A DNA stretch of 64,000 nt, taken from positions 1,674,001 to 1,738,000 of the forward strand of contig NZ_CP095742.1 of NCBI RefSeq assembly GCF_023078495.1, written 5' to 3'. The position numbers were made by a program, and so were the translations under genes. This document shows, piece after piece, positions 1 through 8,742 of the stretch (the first letter of the stretch is position 1; each line of letters begins with the position of its first letter). The notes beneath the pieces were generated by a model. That model was not told the DNA's origin and ran no database searches. It saw only the letters and a program-made list of their open reading frames with translations. This DNA comes from Luteibacter aegosomatissinici (GTDB lineage Bacteria > Pseudomonadota > Gammaproteobacteria > Xanthomonadales > Rhodanobacteraceae).

Positions 1-573
1 GCCGAGCGCGTCACCTGGCAGCAGTACCTGAAGCTGATCGGGCGTGAAATCCGCGCTGCTCGGCGCGACGGACACGCTGCGCTGGCCAGCGCGCAATTCG
101 GCGCCGACGACGCGGAACGGCATCTGGGGCGGTTCGGGCTTGGCGGCGGCCTTGCTCGATGCGCGCGGCTGGAGGGGTGCTGCGGCGCGCGGAACAGGCG
201 CAGTCGTCTGGCGCGCCTTGACCTGCTCGACCTCGGCGCGCAGCGCCTGAAGGTCGTCGGCAGCGGCATAGCCGCTCAGCGCTGTCTCAACCTGGGCAGC
301 GCGTGCTTCCAGGACTTGACGGGTGTCTTTGAGGTCCGCCGCCGTTGCGGCGGTCGGACGCCGCTGGATGGCCTCGATGGCCTCGGCCAGGCCCGCGGCC
401 TGCGCATCCAGGCGTTCCAGGCGGGAATCGAGCCGTTCCTGGTCGGCCTGGTCGTTCATGGTCTGGTAGCCCAAGGCTACGAAGACGCTGAGGCCGATCA
501 GCCACAGCCACAGAAGGCTCTGCACCACCACCACGACGGCGGCCGAGCGCCGGGCAGACTGTGGGGCGCTCAT
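1..573 (-). CDS. Single-span membrane protein with coiled coil, next to pilL (partial)
   Basis: Open frame from ATG at 573 to the left edge; about 190 residues are visible and the C-terminus is missing. Residues 11-37 (start VVVVVQSLLWLWLIGL) form one hydrophobic membrane segment behind a short basic cytoplasmic tail. Residues 40-105 are heptad-rich and Glu/Gln/Ala-rich, a probable coiled coil (LDSRLERLDAQAAGLAEAI). A Pro/Ala linker follows, then a small globular part. The start overlaps the pilL stop by four bases (ATGA), so the two are translationally coupled. The topology suits an inner-membrane component of the ICE type IV pilus or transfer machinery, but I do not recognise a named family. 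Confidence 0.75.
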   Translation of the reverse strand, partial: MSAPQSARRSAAVVVVVQSLLWLWLIGLSVFVALGYQTMNDQADQERLDSRLERLDAQAAGLAEAIEAIQRRPTAATAADLKDTRQVLEARAAQVETALSGYAAADDLQALRAEVEQVKARQTTAPVPRAAAPLQPRASSKAAAKPEPPQMPFRVVGAELRAGQRSVSVAPSSADFTPDQLQVLLPGDALG

Positions 574-1190
574 GGCTGGCCTCCCGAAACCGAAGGCTCC
601 AGCGGGAACGTTTGCACCGCCTTGGCGGCGGGTGGCTCGGATGCGGTTTCGACGGCCGCGCTGTCGGCGGGCCGTTCGAAGCAAATCTGCCGTGCGCGAT
701 CATCCGCGTGCAGTTCCCAGGCCGGGCCAGCCAGTGTAAGCAGCGCATCGCGCAAGGTCATGGGGCCGAGGTGCAGGTGCGCCGCCGGCAGCGGCAGCGC
801 GTACAGCTCGATTACCGCGTGCGCCGTCTGGCACAGGCCGTAACCGCTACGCTTGAGCACATGCCGCAGCCCATCGCCGACGGTGGCGCGGGCATCTTCG
901 GGCATGGACACGTCGATGGTCTGCAACAGCAGGTCGCGTTGCGCTGCTTTGGGTGCCAGCTCGACCAGCGTGTAGCGACCGTAGCGCACGACGGGGATGT
1001 ACTCGGGCGCCTCGGGTTCGGGCGCGGCCGAGACTTCCTCGATGGCATTAGTTGCGGGCGGCGCAGTCGTCGTAGCGCAGCCGCCAGCCAGCACCGACCA
1101 GAGCAGGCCGAGGACTCCTGCCAGCAGGCGGCGTTCGGGATGGTGAAACCAAGGTGGAGAGGGGCACATAAGCTCGGCGTCCTGAAACAT
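570..1190 (-). CDS. pilL: PilL-like ICE lipoprotein (TIGR03748 family)
   Basis: 206 residues. The core segment YIPVVRYGRYTLVELAP followed by QRDLLLQTIDV matches what I know of the PilL N-terminal (TIGR03748) family found in the type IV pilus region of SPI-7/PFGI-1 elements, where the product helps mate-pair stabilisation. Residues 20-40 are a hydrophobic export signal ending LAGGC, a plausible though imperfect lipobox, so the product is probably an outer-membrane-directed lipoprotein. I chose the ATG at 1190 because AAGGG lies just upstream; ATG at 1169 is an alternative. A longer reading to 1235 has no ribosome site. It overlaps the next gene by four bases. Confidence 0.85.
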   Translation of the reverse strand: MFQDAELMCPSPPWFHHPERRLLAGVLGLLWSVLAGGCATTTAPPATNAIEEVSAAPEPEAPEYIPVVRYGRYTLVELAPKAAQRDLLLQTIDVSMPEDARATVGDGLRHVLKRSGYGLCQTAHAVIELYALPLPAAHLHLGPMTLRDALLTLAGPAWELHADDRARQICFERPADSAAVETASEPPAAKAVQTFPLEPSVSGGQP

Positions 1191-1391
1191 CGAGCCCTTA
1201 CCATCGCCGCTAAGGCCCGGGGCAGCAGCAAACAATGCGAACCACGCTGCGTCCGATTTGCCGGCAGCGGTCTAGTCGAACAAGAGCGGCCTTGAGGGGG
1301 CCGTAACGGAAAGGCTCAGTCGCGGTCGGCGGATGGAGGCCGGCCGCTTGACTGCTACTATTTGTTAAAACACCAGTGGACGGGGGCGTAA

Positions 1392-3176
1392 ATGAGGGTT
1401 TCTCGGGTCAGGTTGATCAATTTCGCCAATTTCTCGGATGTTGATGTCGAGACGGGGGAAAGTATCGTCATCGTGGGAGAGAACAAGGTTGGCAAGAGCA
1501 ATTTCATTCGCGGACTGCAGTTGATCCTTGATCCGGGCTTGTCTGAACGCGATCGACAACTGGGGCTTGAACATTTCTGGGATGGACTTGGCGAAGACAA
1601 GGTTGGTGCGACCATTGAGGTCTCTGTGGATCTAACGGACTTCACAAACGATCCCCGGCTGATGGCTCACCTCAACGATTGCGTGATTGATCCTGGCCCA
1701 CCCATGGTGGCCCGACTCACCTACCGCTTCCAGCCTAAGGCGGGCCTGGGGCGCGCCCCGGAATCGTTGAAGGACTATGAGTATGTGATCTTCGGTGGCG
1801 ACGATCCCGACATGCGTATCGGCGGCGCACTTCGCCGGATGTTGCCAATAGATGTTCAGGTAGCCCTGCGCGACGCTGAGAAGGACCTTGCGAACTGGCG
1901 CAATTCGCCACTGAGGCCGCTCATTGAGGATCTTGCCGCGTCGTTGGATGATGACGCCCGTGAGGAGATTCAGAATCAGGTCGACCAAGCACAGCGAGAG
2001 CTGGCTGGACACGAGGAAGTGGTAGCGACAGCAGAACGGATCAGCGAACGGCTGATCGCAATCGCCGGGGGGCAACATGCTGTCCCGGTATCGCTCGGAC
2101 TTGCACCTACACGAGTGGATGCATTGCTGCGTAGCCTTCGGCTGCTCATCGACAACGGTGTTCGCGGTGTCGGCGATGCCAGCCTAGGAACGGCGAATCT
2201 GATCTTCCTGGCCTTGAAGAGCCTCGAACTCGACCGTCTCGTCTCCGAAGGGGAGCGCGACCACACATTCTTCGTCGTTGAGGAGCCCGAAGCGCACCTG
2301 CATCCGCATGTCCAGCGTCTTGTCTATCGCTACTTTCTCGGCACAAGAGCGGAAGATGAGGACGAAGCCCCTCCGCTGACGACAATTCTCACTACTCACT
2401 CGCCGCATATCGCAAGCGTTACACCGATTAGGTCCATCGTTCTCCTACGTCATAACGCAACGGACGGGAAAACCGTCGCGGTTTCAACCGCGAAAGCACC
2501 TTTCACACAGAGGGATGAAGACGACCTCCAGCGCTACATCGACGTCACTCGCGGAGAAATATTCTTTTCCCGGGGAGTGATTCTGGTTGAAGGGGACGCC
2601 GAGCGCTTCATCATCCCCGCGTTCGCCGAGGCCCTCGGGATTCCTTTCGACATACTTGGAATCACTGTGTGCTCGGTCGGGGGGACGAACTTCACTCCTT
2701 ATGTGAAGCTTTTGGGCCCTAAAGGGCTAAATATTCCGCATGTAATTTTGACAGATCGCGACCCGGTCAATGGCAAACCCCCACTAGCCCACAGGCGATT
2801 AATTAATCTCTTAAACGAGGTCGATGACGAATATGGTTACGATGACCTGGATATAGATGATGTGCTCAAATATGCCGCAGAGTTTGGATACTTCGTCAAC
2901 GAGAGCACGCTGGAATCCGACCTATTTGCCGCCGGAATGACCGAGGCGATGAAGTCGGTAATCGAGCAGGAGTTGCCGCTGAGGCAAGTCACCCGGGACG
3001 CATTGCAAGAGTGGGTGGATGATCCGGATCAGGTCGATGAAGACCGGCTGCTGAAGTTGATTGAACGGATTGGCAAGGGGAGATTTGCACAGGCACTTGC
3101 GCCGTCGGTGTCTGAGGACGTTTGCCCGGCCTACATTCGCTCTGCGCTGGAGCATATCCGCGATGCGGTCGCGTAA
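1392..3176 (+). CDS. GajA-like OLD-family ATPase/TOPRIM nuclease (Gabija-type defence)
   Basis: 594 residues, two domains. The N-terminal ABC/SMC-type ATPase has Walker A GENKVGKSNF (residues 29-38), a Walker B region VVEEPEAHLHPH near residue 295 and the H-loop TTHSPH near 334. The C-terminal TOPRIM nuclease starts VILVEGDAER near 397 and has SVGGTNF and LTDRDP near 455, the acidic residues expected for class 2 OLD enzymes. Length and the adjoining UvrD gene match Gabija GajA, which nicks phage DNA when nucleotide levels fall. GGGGG sits before the ATG and TACTAT at 1356-1361 could be a -10. It is plus-strand and less GC-rich than the surrounding minus-strand ICE genes, so it is acquired cargo. 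A non-Gabija OLD pair is the main alternative. Confidence 0.85.
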   Translation: MRVSRVRLINFANFSDVDVETGESIVIVGENKVGKSNFIRGLQLILDPGLSERDRQLGLEHFWDGLGEDKVGATIEVSVDLTDFTNDPRLMAHLNDCVIDPGPPMVARLTYRFQPKAGLGRAPESLKDYEYVIFGGDDPDMRIGGALRRMLPIDVQVALRDAEKDLANWRNSPLRPLIEDLAASLDDDAREEIQNQVDQAQRELAGHEEVVATAERISERLIAIAGGQHAVPVSLGLAPTRVDALLRSLRLLIDNGVRGVGDASLGTANLIFLALKSLELDRLVSEGERDHTFFVVEEPEAHLHPHVQRLVYRYFLGTRAEDEDEAPPLTTILTTHSPHIASVTPIRSIVLLRHNATDGKTVAVSTAKAPFTQRDEDDLQRYIDVTRGEIFFSRGVILVEGDAERFIIPAFAEALGIPFDILGITVCSVGGTNFTPYVKLLGPKGLNIPHVILTDRDPVNGKPPLAHRRLINLLNEVDDEYGYDDLDIDDVLKYAAEFGYFVNESTLESDLFAAGMTEAMKSVIEQELPLRQVTRDALQEWVDDPDQVDEDRLLKLIERIGKGRFAQALAPSVSEDVCPAYIRSALEHIRDAVA

Positions 3177-4977
3177 CGTCGGTACAGCCTACCTGGCGCA
3201 GGCTGCCGAGTTGGCTGGAAATCCAGGGCAGTTGGCAGCTTACAACTCTCAAGGACATTGTGTGGTACTCGCTGGTCCCGGGAGCGGTAAGACCAAGACA
3301 CTCGTCCTAAAGCTCGCCCGCATCCTGGCCGAAGACGTCGAGGCCCCTCGTGGCGTTGCGTGCATCACTTATAGCCAGGAGTGCGCTCGCGAACTCGCTC
3401 GCCGAATTGAAAGCTTGGGACTTCAGCAGGCATCTAATCTTTTCATTGGTACGGTACATGGGTTCTGTCTGCGTCATCTCTTGATGCCGTATGGACGCCT
3501 GGCCGGCCTGCCCATATCTTTCCCACTTTCGGTGGCCACTCAACGAGTCAGTGATCGGTTGTTGAAGCAAACTGGAGATGCGCTTTTCGGCCAGAACCAT
3601 CCGTACAAAGTTATTGATCTCGGGCGGCATCGCCGTTCCGTGCTCAATCGAAATAGCGTCGCTTGGCGTAGCGAGGAGGAACTCGCTGCCTGGGCCGAGG
3701 CCTACGAGGCCGCTCTACGCGACGAGGGGCTGATTGACTACGATGACATGGTTGTCTTCGGCCAACGTTTGATCGCCGAGCACGACTGGGTACTACCTCT
3801 GGTTCAGGCAAAATTCCCCGTGCTCGCGGTGGATGAGTACCAGGATTTAGGCGTGGCACTGCATCGCATCGTCAAACGCCTTGCCTTCGACGGTGGTGTC
3901 CGACTTTTCGCTGTCGGGGATGCGGATCAGTCGATATATGGATTTACGGGAGCTGATGGCGCGTTGCTCATGGAATTGGCGGCTCGCAGAGACATTGAGC
4001 CTGTCCAGCTTCAATTAAATTACCGTTCTGGTGCAGGGATCGTGACTGCGTCAGAGATGGCGCTTGGAGAAGCCCGAGGCTATCAAGCGAGCGATCCTGC
4101 GCGACAAACGACCATCGAATTTGTTCTGCGCCCGGGTGGTATGGCGGACCAGGCTGCGCACGCCGTCGCGCAGATCATTCCGGCGGCCTTAGCCTCCAAG
4201 CCGGGACGAACACTGGGCGATATCGCGATCCTATACAAAGACTATCGCGCAGGCGATATCGTGGCTGAAGCTGTGGCAACCGGCGGTCTCGATTACATCC
4301 GTGTGGATACCGCAGCGCCTTACCGCAAGGTTGCCCTAACAAGTTGGGTAGAAGATTGTGCGGCGTGGTGCGCGGGTGGCTGGCGTGTCGGACGCCCACA
4401 ATTGCGTGGACTACTCGACCGCTATCGCGCATTTCATCGGGCGAGCTTGGACGATTCACAGGCCAAGCGCGAAGAGCAAGAGCTAACCGCCTTGCTATGG
4501 GATCTGCGCGCTGACCAGCAACCTGCGCGAGAGTTTGTTGCTTCGCTGCGCAACGGTGTAGTGGATCATCTGCTGACGGCTGAATTGGCGCTCGCTGATC
4601 AGAAGGAGCAACTGGATCGCATGACGGCAGCGCTCGCCGAAGGCGGTGCACTGGCTTCGCTAGACATCACGAGTTTGGGCGGTCGGGACGGTTCGCCCGA
4701 TCACCTGAATCTGCTGACACTGCATTCCGCCAAGGGCTGTGAGTACGACGTCGTCATCATGGTTGGACTCGACCTCGGAAATCTGCCGTGGCGCAATGAA
4801 ACTCCAGAGAAGTTGCGCGAAAGTCGCCGGCTCTTCTATGTGGGACTCACACGTGCTCGCGACGAGGTCCACATGCTGTATTCGGGCTTCGTTGATGGCC
4901 GCTATGGCCCCATGCGCCTTGGGCGCTCGCCATTCCTTGATGAACTGGAGACGCGAATGCGCGCCGCTGGCATTTGA
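3163..4977 (+). CDS. GajB-like UvrD/Rep helicase (Gabija-type defence)
   Basis: 604 residues from ATG 3163, overlapping the gajA-like stop by 14 bases, so translation is coupled. All superfamily 1A helicase motifs are present in order: Walker A AGPGSGKTKTL near residue 37, Walker B VDEYQDL near 224, LNYRSG near 285, TLHSAKGCEYDVV near 520 and FYVGLTRARDEV near 560. In Gabija the UvrD partner joins GajA in a defence complex. This protein is longer than the roughly 500 residues usual for GajB, so it may be a divergent branch. The frame stays open upstream to 3061, but that stretch only shadows gajA codons and lacks a ribosome site. Confidence 0.85.
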   Translation: MRSRNVGTAYLAQAAELAGNPGQLAAYNSQGHCVVLAGPGSGKTKTLVLKLARILAEDVEAPRGVACITYSQECARELARRIESLGLQQASNLFIGTVHGFCLRHLLMPYGRLAGLPISFPLSVATQRVSDRLLKQTGDALFGQNHPYKVIDLGRHRRSVLNRNSVAWRSEEELAAWAEAYEAALRDEGLIDYDDMVVFGQRLIAEHDWVLPLVQAKFPVLAVDEYQDLGVALHRIVKRLAFDGGVRLFAVGDADQSIYGFTGADGALLMELAARRDIEPVQLQLNYRSGAGIVTASEMALGEARGYQASDPARQTTIEFVLRPGGMADQAAHAVAQIIPAALASKPGRTLGDIAILYKDYRAGDIVAEAVATGGLDYIRVDTAAPYRKVALTSWVEDCAAWCAGGWRVGRPQLRGLLDRYRAFHRASLDDSQAKREEQELTALLWDLRADQQPAREFVASLRNGVVDHLLTAELALADQKEQLDRMTAALAEGGALASLDITSLGGRDGSPDHLNLLTLHSAKGCEYDVVIMVGLDLGNLPWRNETPEKLRESRRLFYVGLTRARDEVHMLYSGFVDGRYGPMRLGRSPFLDELETRMRAAGI

Positions 4978-5025
4978 GTGTGAACCAGGGAACTGGAGTG
5001 CTGGTCGAGCAACGTCACAGTCGAG

Positions 5026-5805
5026 CTACATGTTTGCAGCCAAGCGATTGGCTGTGAAACGTTCGCGCGAGAGTCTGGCGGCGTTATTCATCGAGTTTAG
5101 GTTATCGATACACCATAGACCGTTGATGCAAAGAAAGCGCTCACTGAGCACTGCCTCAAGTAAGTTTGGAACGGTTGCGGTGAAGAATCCGGCCCCGTTA
5201 ACCGCTGGGGCCGGATCTAGCTCAAGCATCGCGACCGGCAGGTCAGAAAGGCACGGGCCGAAGTGGCCGGCCGAAGGGAACTTTCCCCCAAACTCGGTGC
5301 GCAGACGCTCCTTTCCCATGCTCTTGGTGAGAGTGCTATATCGCTCCTGCCGCAACAACTAAAGAGACTTGATGCCCGCCTCGCGGTACCGCTCTTGGCG
5401 TTTACGGTAGTCACGGAGCGACTGATACGATCTTTGGATCTCGACAGCCAACCTAACCCCATTGCGCTCTCCCCAGACATCAGCCTGCCAGCGACCTGCG
5501 TCACCCGAACCCGGCATTTCAACCGAGGCACGGCATCCAAGATCTTCAAGCACGCTGCGCACAAGTATCTTGGCCGCCAGGTGCCATTGGCTTTCTTCGG
5601 AAGTACTGCACGCACCTCCTAGATGCGCGAAGAAGGGGTACCCATTAGCACTAACCTTGGGAATCGCTGGAGCGTTGCAGCACGGCATCAGCAGATCACC
5701 GACGCAGTACGCCCGTTGCAACTCTTCCCACTGCGCCTGAGACAGATGCAGTGCGTTAGCTGCACCAGTACCATCTGCATATGCTGCTTCGATCACCATA
5801 GCCAT
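5026..5805 (-). pseudogene. CoiA-family nuclease interrupted by an in-frame amber codon
   Basis: The start is ATG 5805 after AAGGAGG. The first part has the CoiA layout: a Cys/His zinc-like segment (LLMPCCNAPAIPK ... FFAHLGGAC) and a PD-(D/E)XK core (WQADVWGE ... RLAVEIQRS, giving D and ExQ). The frame then meets TAG at 5359-5361 and continues open in the same frame with LLRQERYSTL to a stop at 5026. In this family a Trp is common at this point (GIKxLWLLR), so TGG to TAG is the simplest change. As written, a 148-residue truncated protein would be made. CoiA-like nucleases occur in competence and in defence islands. Readthrough or a sequencing error cannot be excluded. Confidence 0.75.
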
Positions 5806-5943
5806 AGCGCCTCCTTGAATCTCGGTATTGTCCAATCAGTTTAGCCTTCCCCGCGCTGGAACCGGGGCGGTGATCGAATCCTCCGAGCAGCAATTTCCTA
5901 GAAGAATGCCGGCACCCCCGAAAGAATGCCGGCAGACAGCAGA

Positions 5944-8223
5944 TCAGGCTGTTACCAATTGCCGGGCCAATGCGACCTCGACGGAATCACCATCCTGGTT
6001 CAGGACATCGAGCCCCGATTCGGGTACATCGCCCGAAGTGGACTGCGAGACCATGATCTTCTTGGCCATCAGCTCCAGGCAGGTCATCTGCGAGGAACTG
6101 GCGTAGCCGAGGTAGATCACGCGCACGGACTCTTTCTGCCCAATGCGCCACGAGCGGCGGGCCGCCTGTTGAAGCGAGTACACGTTGTAGCCCGACTGCA
6201 TGAACACGATCGTCGGAAACTCCAACAGGTCCAGTCCCGTCTTGACCAACTCGGGGTTGGTGATGAGCACGTCGATGCCACGGTCCAATTGCTCGGCGAT
6301 CCAATCCTCGCGGCGGCTGGCATCCACGCTTGCGCGTAGCACCGCCACCTTGAAGCCTTCCTGCTCCAGCAGCACCTTCAGGCGCGACGTGGTGTCGCGC
6401 GTGCCGGTATAGACCGTGTAGGCCAGGACCTTGCGGCCCTGTGCCTTCTCCTCCTTGCAGATGTCGATCAACTCGCGCTCTTTCGGCGTCACCTCGAACT
6501 CGTTGAACTGAGCCGGGACAAACGCCAAGGTGTTGCGCGTGCGCGGGTGCACCACGGTCTCCGACCGGAAGCAGCAATCCGGCCAGGCCAGCAGCACGTT
6601 GAGCACCACGCCCAGCAGCGTCGTATCGCGTCGCGCCAGAGCCTGTTTCAACTCCGCGGTCAGCCGACCCGCCAGATCACGGTAGGCCGCGGCTTGTGCC
6701 GTGTCCATCGCGACTTCACGGAACTCCTCGTCATACGGCGGCAGGACGTTGCCACCGATGTCTCGAAGCTTGAGGAAGATCGTGAACGGCAGGATGCAGC
6801 GCAGCACGCCCTTGGGGCCGAAGCCCGGAGCCTTGACCGTTCTGACACTGACTTTCGTGCCTTTCGCGGTCTTGTGCGCCGTGCCGGTGCTCTCGGAATA
6901 AATGTCCTTCAGGACACCGTGATCGCGCATGAACGCCATCGCGGCCGAGGTCATGCTGCCGCTCGTGGTCGGGCGGTAGCCGTCTTCGATCATCCGCCCG
7001 GGAAGGGCTCGGAACAGCAGGTAGAACAGATCGTCGCCGTAGCCGCCCATCAACGTGCCGGTCAGCAGCAAGGTCTTGCGAGCCTTCGCTGCCAGCACGC
7101 CCATGGCCTGGCCTTGGGCACTGCCGCCGTTCTTGTACTCGTGCGCCTCGTCGGCGATGAGCAGGTCGAACGTGCCTTGCGGCAGATATCTCTTGATGAA
7201 CTCGGACGGCTGGTAGCCGCCCTCGCCAAAGCCGAACTCCATGTTGGCCATCGCGCGTTCCATGCGCGCGGCCTGGCGGTCGGAAAACACCAGCTCGCCG
7301 TTGCCATCCATGAGGTTGATGAACTCGTGGATGTTGTCGCCCAGCATCGACGCCAGGAATCCGTCGCCGAACTTCTGCATCAGCTTCTGCGCGGTGACTT
7401 CCCCGATGGTCGGGATGCGCTTCAAGGCTTTCAGCACGGCCGAGGATTGGTCGCTGCCGGACAGGCTGCGCGGGCGGATCAGCGTCCACAGGGGCGCGGC
7501 GCAATGGCTGCACTTCCTGCGGTACTCCTCGGCTTCGAGCGCGACCGGGTTGACCGGCTCGCCGTCGAGGTCGGTGATGAGCGTGCCGCAGTCAGGGCAC
7601 GCTGCCACGTCGCCATGGCGGGTGCGCCGCGTGGTGAAGACAGGCTTCCAGTGGAATCCCATCCGCATCCGCACGCGCCCCAGGACAAAGAACTCCTGGC
7701 CCGTGGGCTGCACACCCAACTGCTCGCGCAGCTTGATGAGCTTGACCAGCGTGTCCGGGCCGTTGAGCACCCAGACCTTGGCGCCTGCCACCGTCTCCTG
7801 GATCTCGCGCCGCCACTTGTAGACCAGGTGCGGTGGAGAAAGAACCAGGGTGCGGCGGTAGCCTTCGGCGTTGAGGACGGCGGCCGTGGCGATGCCGACG
7901 GTGGTCTTGCCGCAGCCCATCTCGCCGTTGACGATCGCGGCGCGTTCGCCACGATCGATCAGCAGCTCGGCGGCGGCATGGACGACTTCGGCCTGGGCCT
8001 GGAACAGCTTGCGTTTGAGGCTGGCGACGATGAGTTGCCGGTGCGCCTGCGGCTGGCCGGTATAGACCGGCGGGTTGGCGCGGTTGAGCGAGTCGAGCAG
8101 TTCGTCGCCGAACTCTTCGACGAAATCCTGAAGGCTCAGGGTCAGAGGGGAATATTCCGCATCGAGCAGTTCGCCCTGTACGGGCGTTGCATCGTTGGTG
8201 GTGGTATCGAGATCGAGAGACAT
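5944..8223 (-). CDS. SNF2/DEAD-like helicase of ICE accessory region
   Basis: 759 residues from ATG 8223, preceded by GGAG. Walker A NGEMGCGKTT lies at residues 99-108 and DEAH in LLIADEAHEYKNGG near 355; a Cys-rich insert (CPDCG ... CSHC) is a likely zinc site. The C-terminal RecA-like lobe has TNPELVKTGLDLL and the SNF2 signature QAARRSWRIGQ. The family translocates on double-stranded DNA; its role on these ICEs is unproven. It is the last accessory gene before the defence insertion. An open frame upstream to 8373 covers only the structured leader. Many databases name it DEAD/DEAH box helicase. Confidence 0.88.
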   Translation of the reverse strand: MSLDLDTTTNDATPVQGELLDAEYSPLTLSLQDFVEEFGDELLDSLNRANPPVYTGQPQAHRQLIVASLKRKLFQAQAEVVHAAAELLIDRGERAAIVNGEMGCGKTTVGIATAAVLNAEGYRRTLVLSPPHLVYKWRREIQETVAGAKVWVLNGPDTLVKLIKLREQLGVQPTGQEFFVLGRVRMRMGFHWKPVFTTRRTRHGDVAACPDCGTLITDLDGEPVNPVALEAEEYRRKCSHCAAPLWTLIRPRSLSGSDQSSAVLKALKRIPTIGEVTAQKLMQKFGDGFLASMLGDNIHEFINLMDGNGELVFSDRQAARMERAMANMEFGFGEGGYQPSEFIKRYLPQGTFDLLIADEAHEYKNGGSAQGQAMGVLAAKARKTLLLTGTLMGGYGDDLFYLLFRALPGRMIEDGYRPTTSGSMTSAAMAFMRDHGVLKDIYSESTGTAHKTAKGTKVSVRTVKAPGFGPKGVLRCILPFTIFLKLRDIGGNVLPPYDEEFREVAMDTAQAAAYRDLAGRLTAELKQALARRDTTLLGVVLNVLLAWPDCCFRSETVVHPRTRNTLAFVPAQFNEFEVTPKERELIDICKEEKAQGRKVLAYTVYTGTRDTTSRLKVLLEQEGFKVAVLRASVDASRREDWIAEQLDRGIDVLITNPELVKTGLDLLEFPTIVFMQSGYNVYSLQQAARRSWRIGQKESVRVIYLGYASSSQMTCLELMAKKIMVSQSTSGDVPESGLDVLNQDGDSVEVALARQLVTA

Positions 8224-8258
8224 GGTGATGCTCCAAAGAAAATGGGGCATGCACCACC
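8224..8258 (-). promoter_or_regulatory. Leader hairpin upstream of the helicase gene
   Basis: In the transcript GGUGGUGC (8251-8258) pairs with GCAUCACC (8224-8231) over eight pairs including one G-U. The pairing abuts the ATG and leaves the GGAG ribosome site at the edge of the loop. A competing hairpin, GGGGCAUGC with GCAUGCCCC, uses part of the same leader, so two folds are possible. Confidence 0.45.
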
Positions 8259-8327
8259 CCCAGCGGGGCGATGGCATGCCCCGTGGTGGGAGGAAAGGAC
8301 GGCGCGCGGCCGTCGCGTTGAGGAAGA

Positions 8328-8639
8328 TCAGTACTCGCTGGGCAGCAGCAGCGTGGTCACACTGCGATCCCATTCGGTAATGATCCAGAGCTGCAGGCTG
8401 GGTGCGACCTGGTATGAGGAAAAGAGGCGGTCCTCACCGGACTCCAGCGCGGCATCGTTTTGCCGCCTGTCGTAGTCGTCGAGATCGCCCCAGTCGCCGT
8501 TGAGATGGCGGTGCAGATACGGAATCGGGTTGAGCCGGCCCTGTTGGACCAGGTCATCGACGCCGATGGTCATGACCACCTGGCCGGGAGCGAAGCGCCG
8601 GCTCGGTGTCTGGCTGATGGGAAGTGCTTGGGCTGCCAT
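8328..8639 (-). CDS. Small conserved ICE protein, function unknown
   Basis: 103 residues from ATG 8639, preceded by AAGGAG. The sequence has a conserved-looking middle (YLHRHLNGDWGDLDDYDRRQ) and a C-terminal part rich in aromatic residues ending TTLLLPSEY. It has no signal peptide, membrane segment or catalytic motif. Similar small proteins on ICEs and plasmids are sometimes labelled restriction subunit M, which the sequence does not support. It lies between the methylase and helicase genes with a structured leader on both sides, as one member of the accessory block. Confidence 0.75.
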   Translation of the reverse strand: MAAQALPISQTPSRRFAPGQVVMTIGVDDLVQQGRLNPIPYLHRHLNGDWGDLDDYDRRQNDAALESGEDRLFSSYQVAPSLQLWIITEWDRSVTTLLLPSEY

Positions 8640-8742
8640 GGAAGGCTCCTTGAGGATGGAGGGGCCACGGCACCCCATCGGGGCGACTGGACCCCGGTGG
8701 GTGGAAGAAATCGACGGCGAACCGTCGGCGGTGGAGAAACGA

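Noticed and set aside
3061-3162. N-terminal extension of the UvrD-like gene
   Set aside because: The extra codons overlap the end of the OLD-type gene and lack a ribosome site; ATG 3163 gives the normal overlap and places Walker A near residue 37.
6547-8475. 642-codon plus-strand open frame
   Set aside because: It lies antisense to the SNF2 helicase, is His/Arg/Ala-rich with no known motif, and has no ribosome site. High GC makes long antisense frames common.
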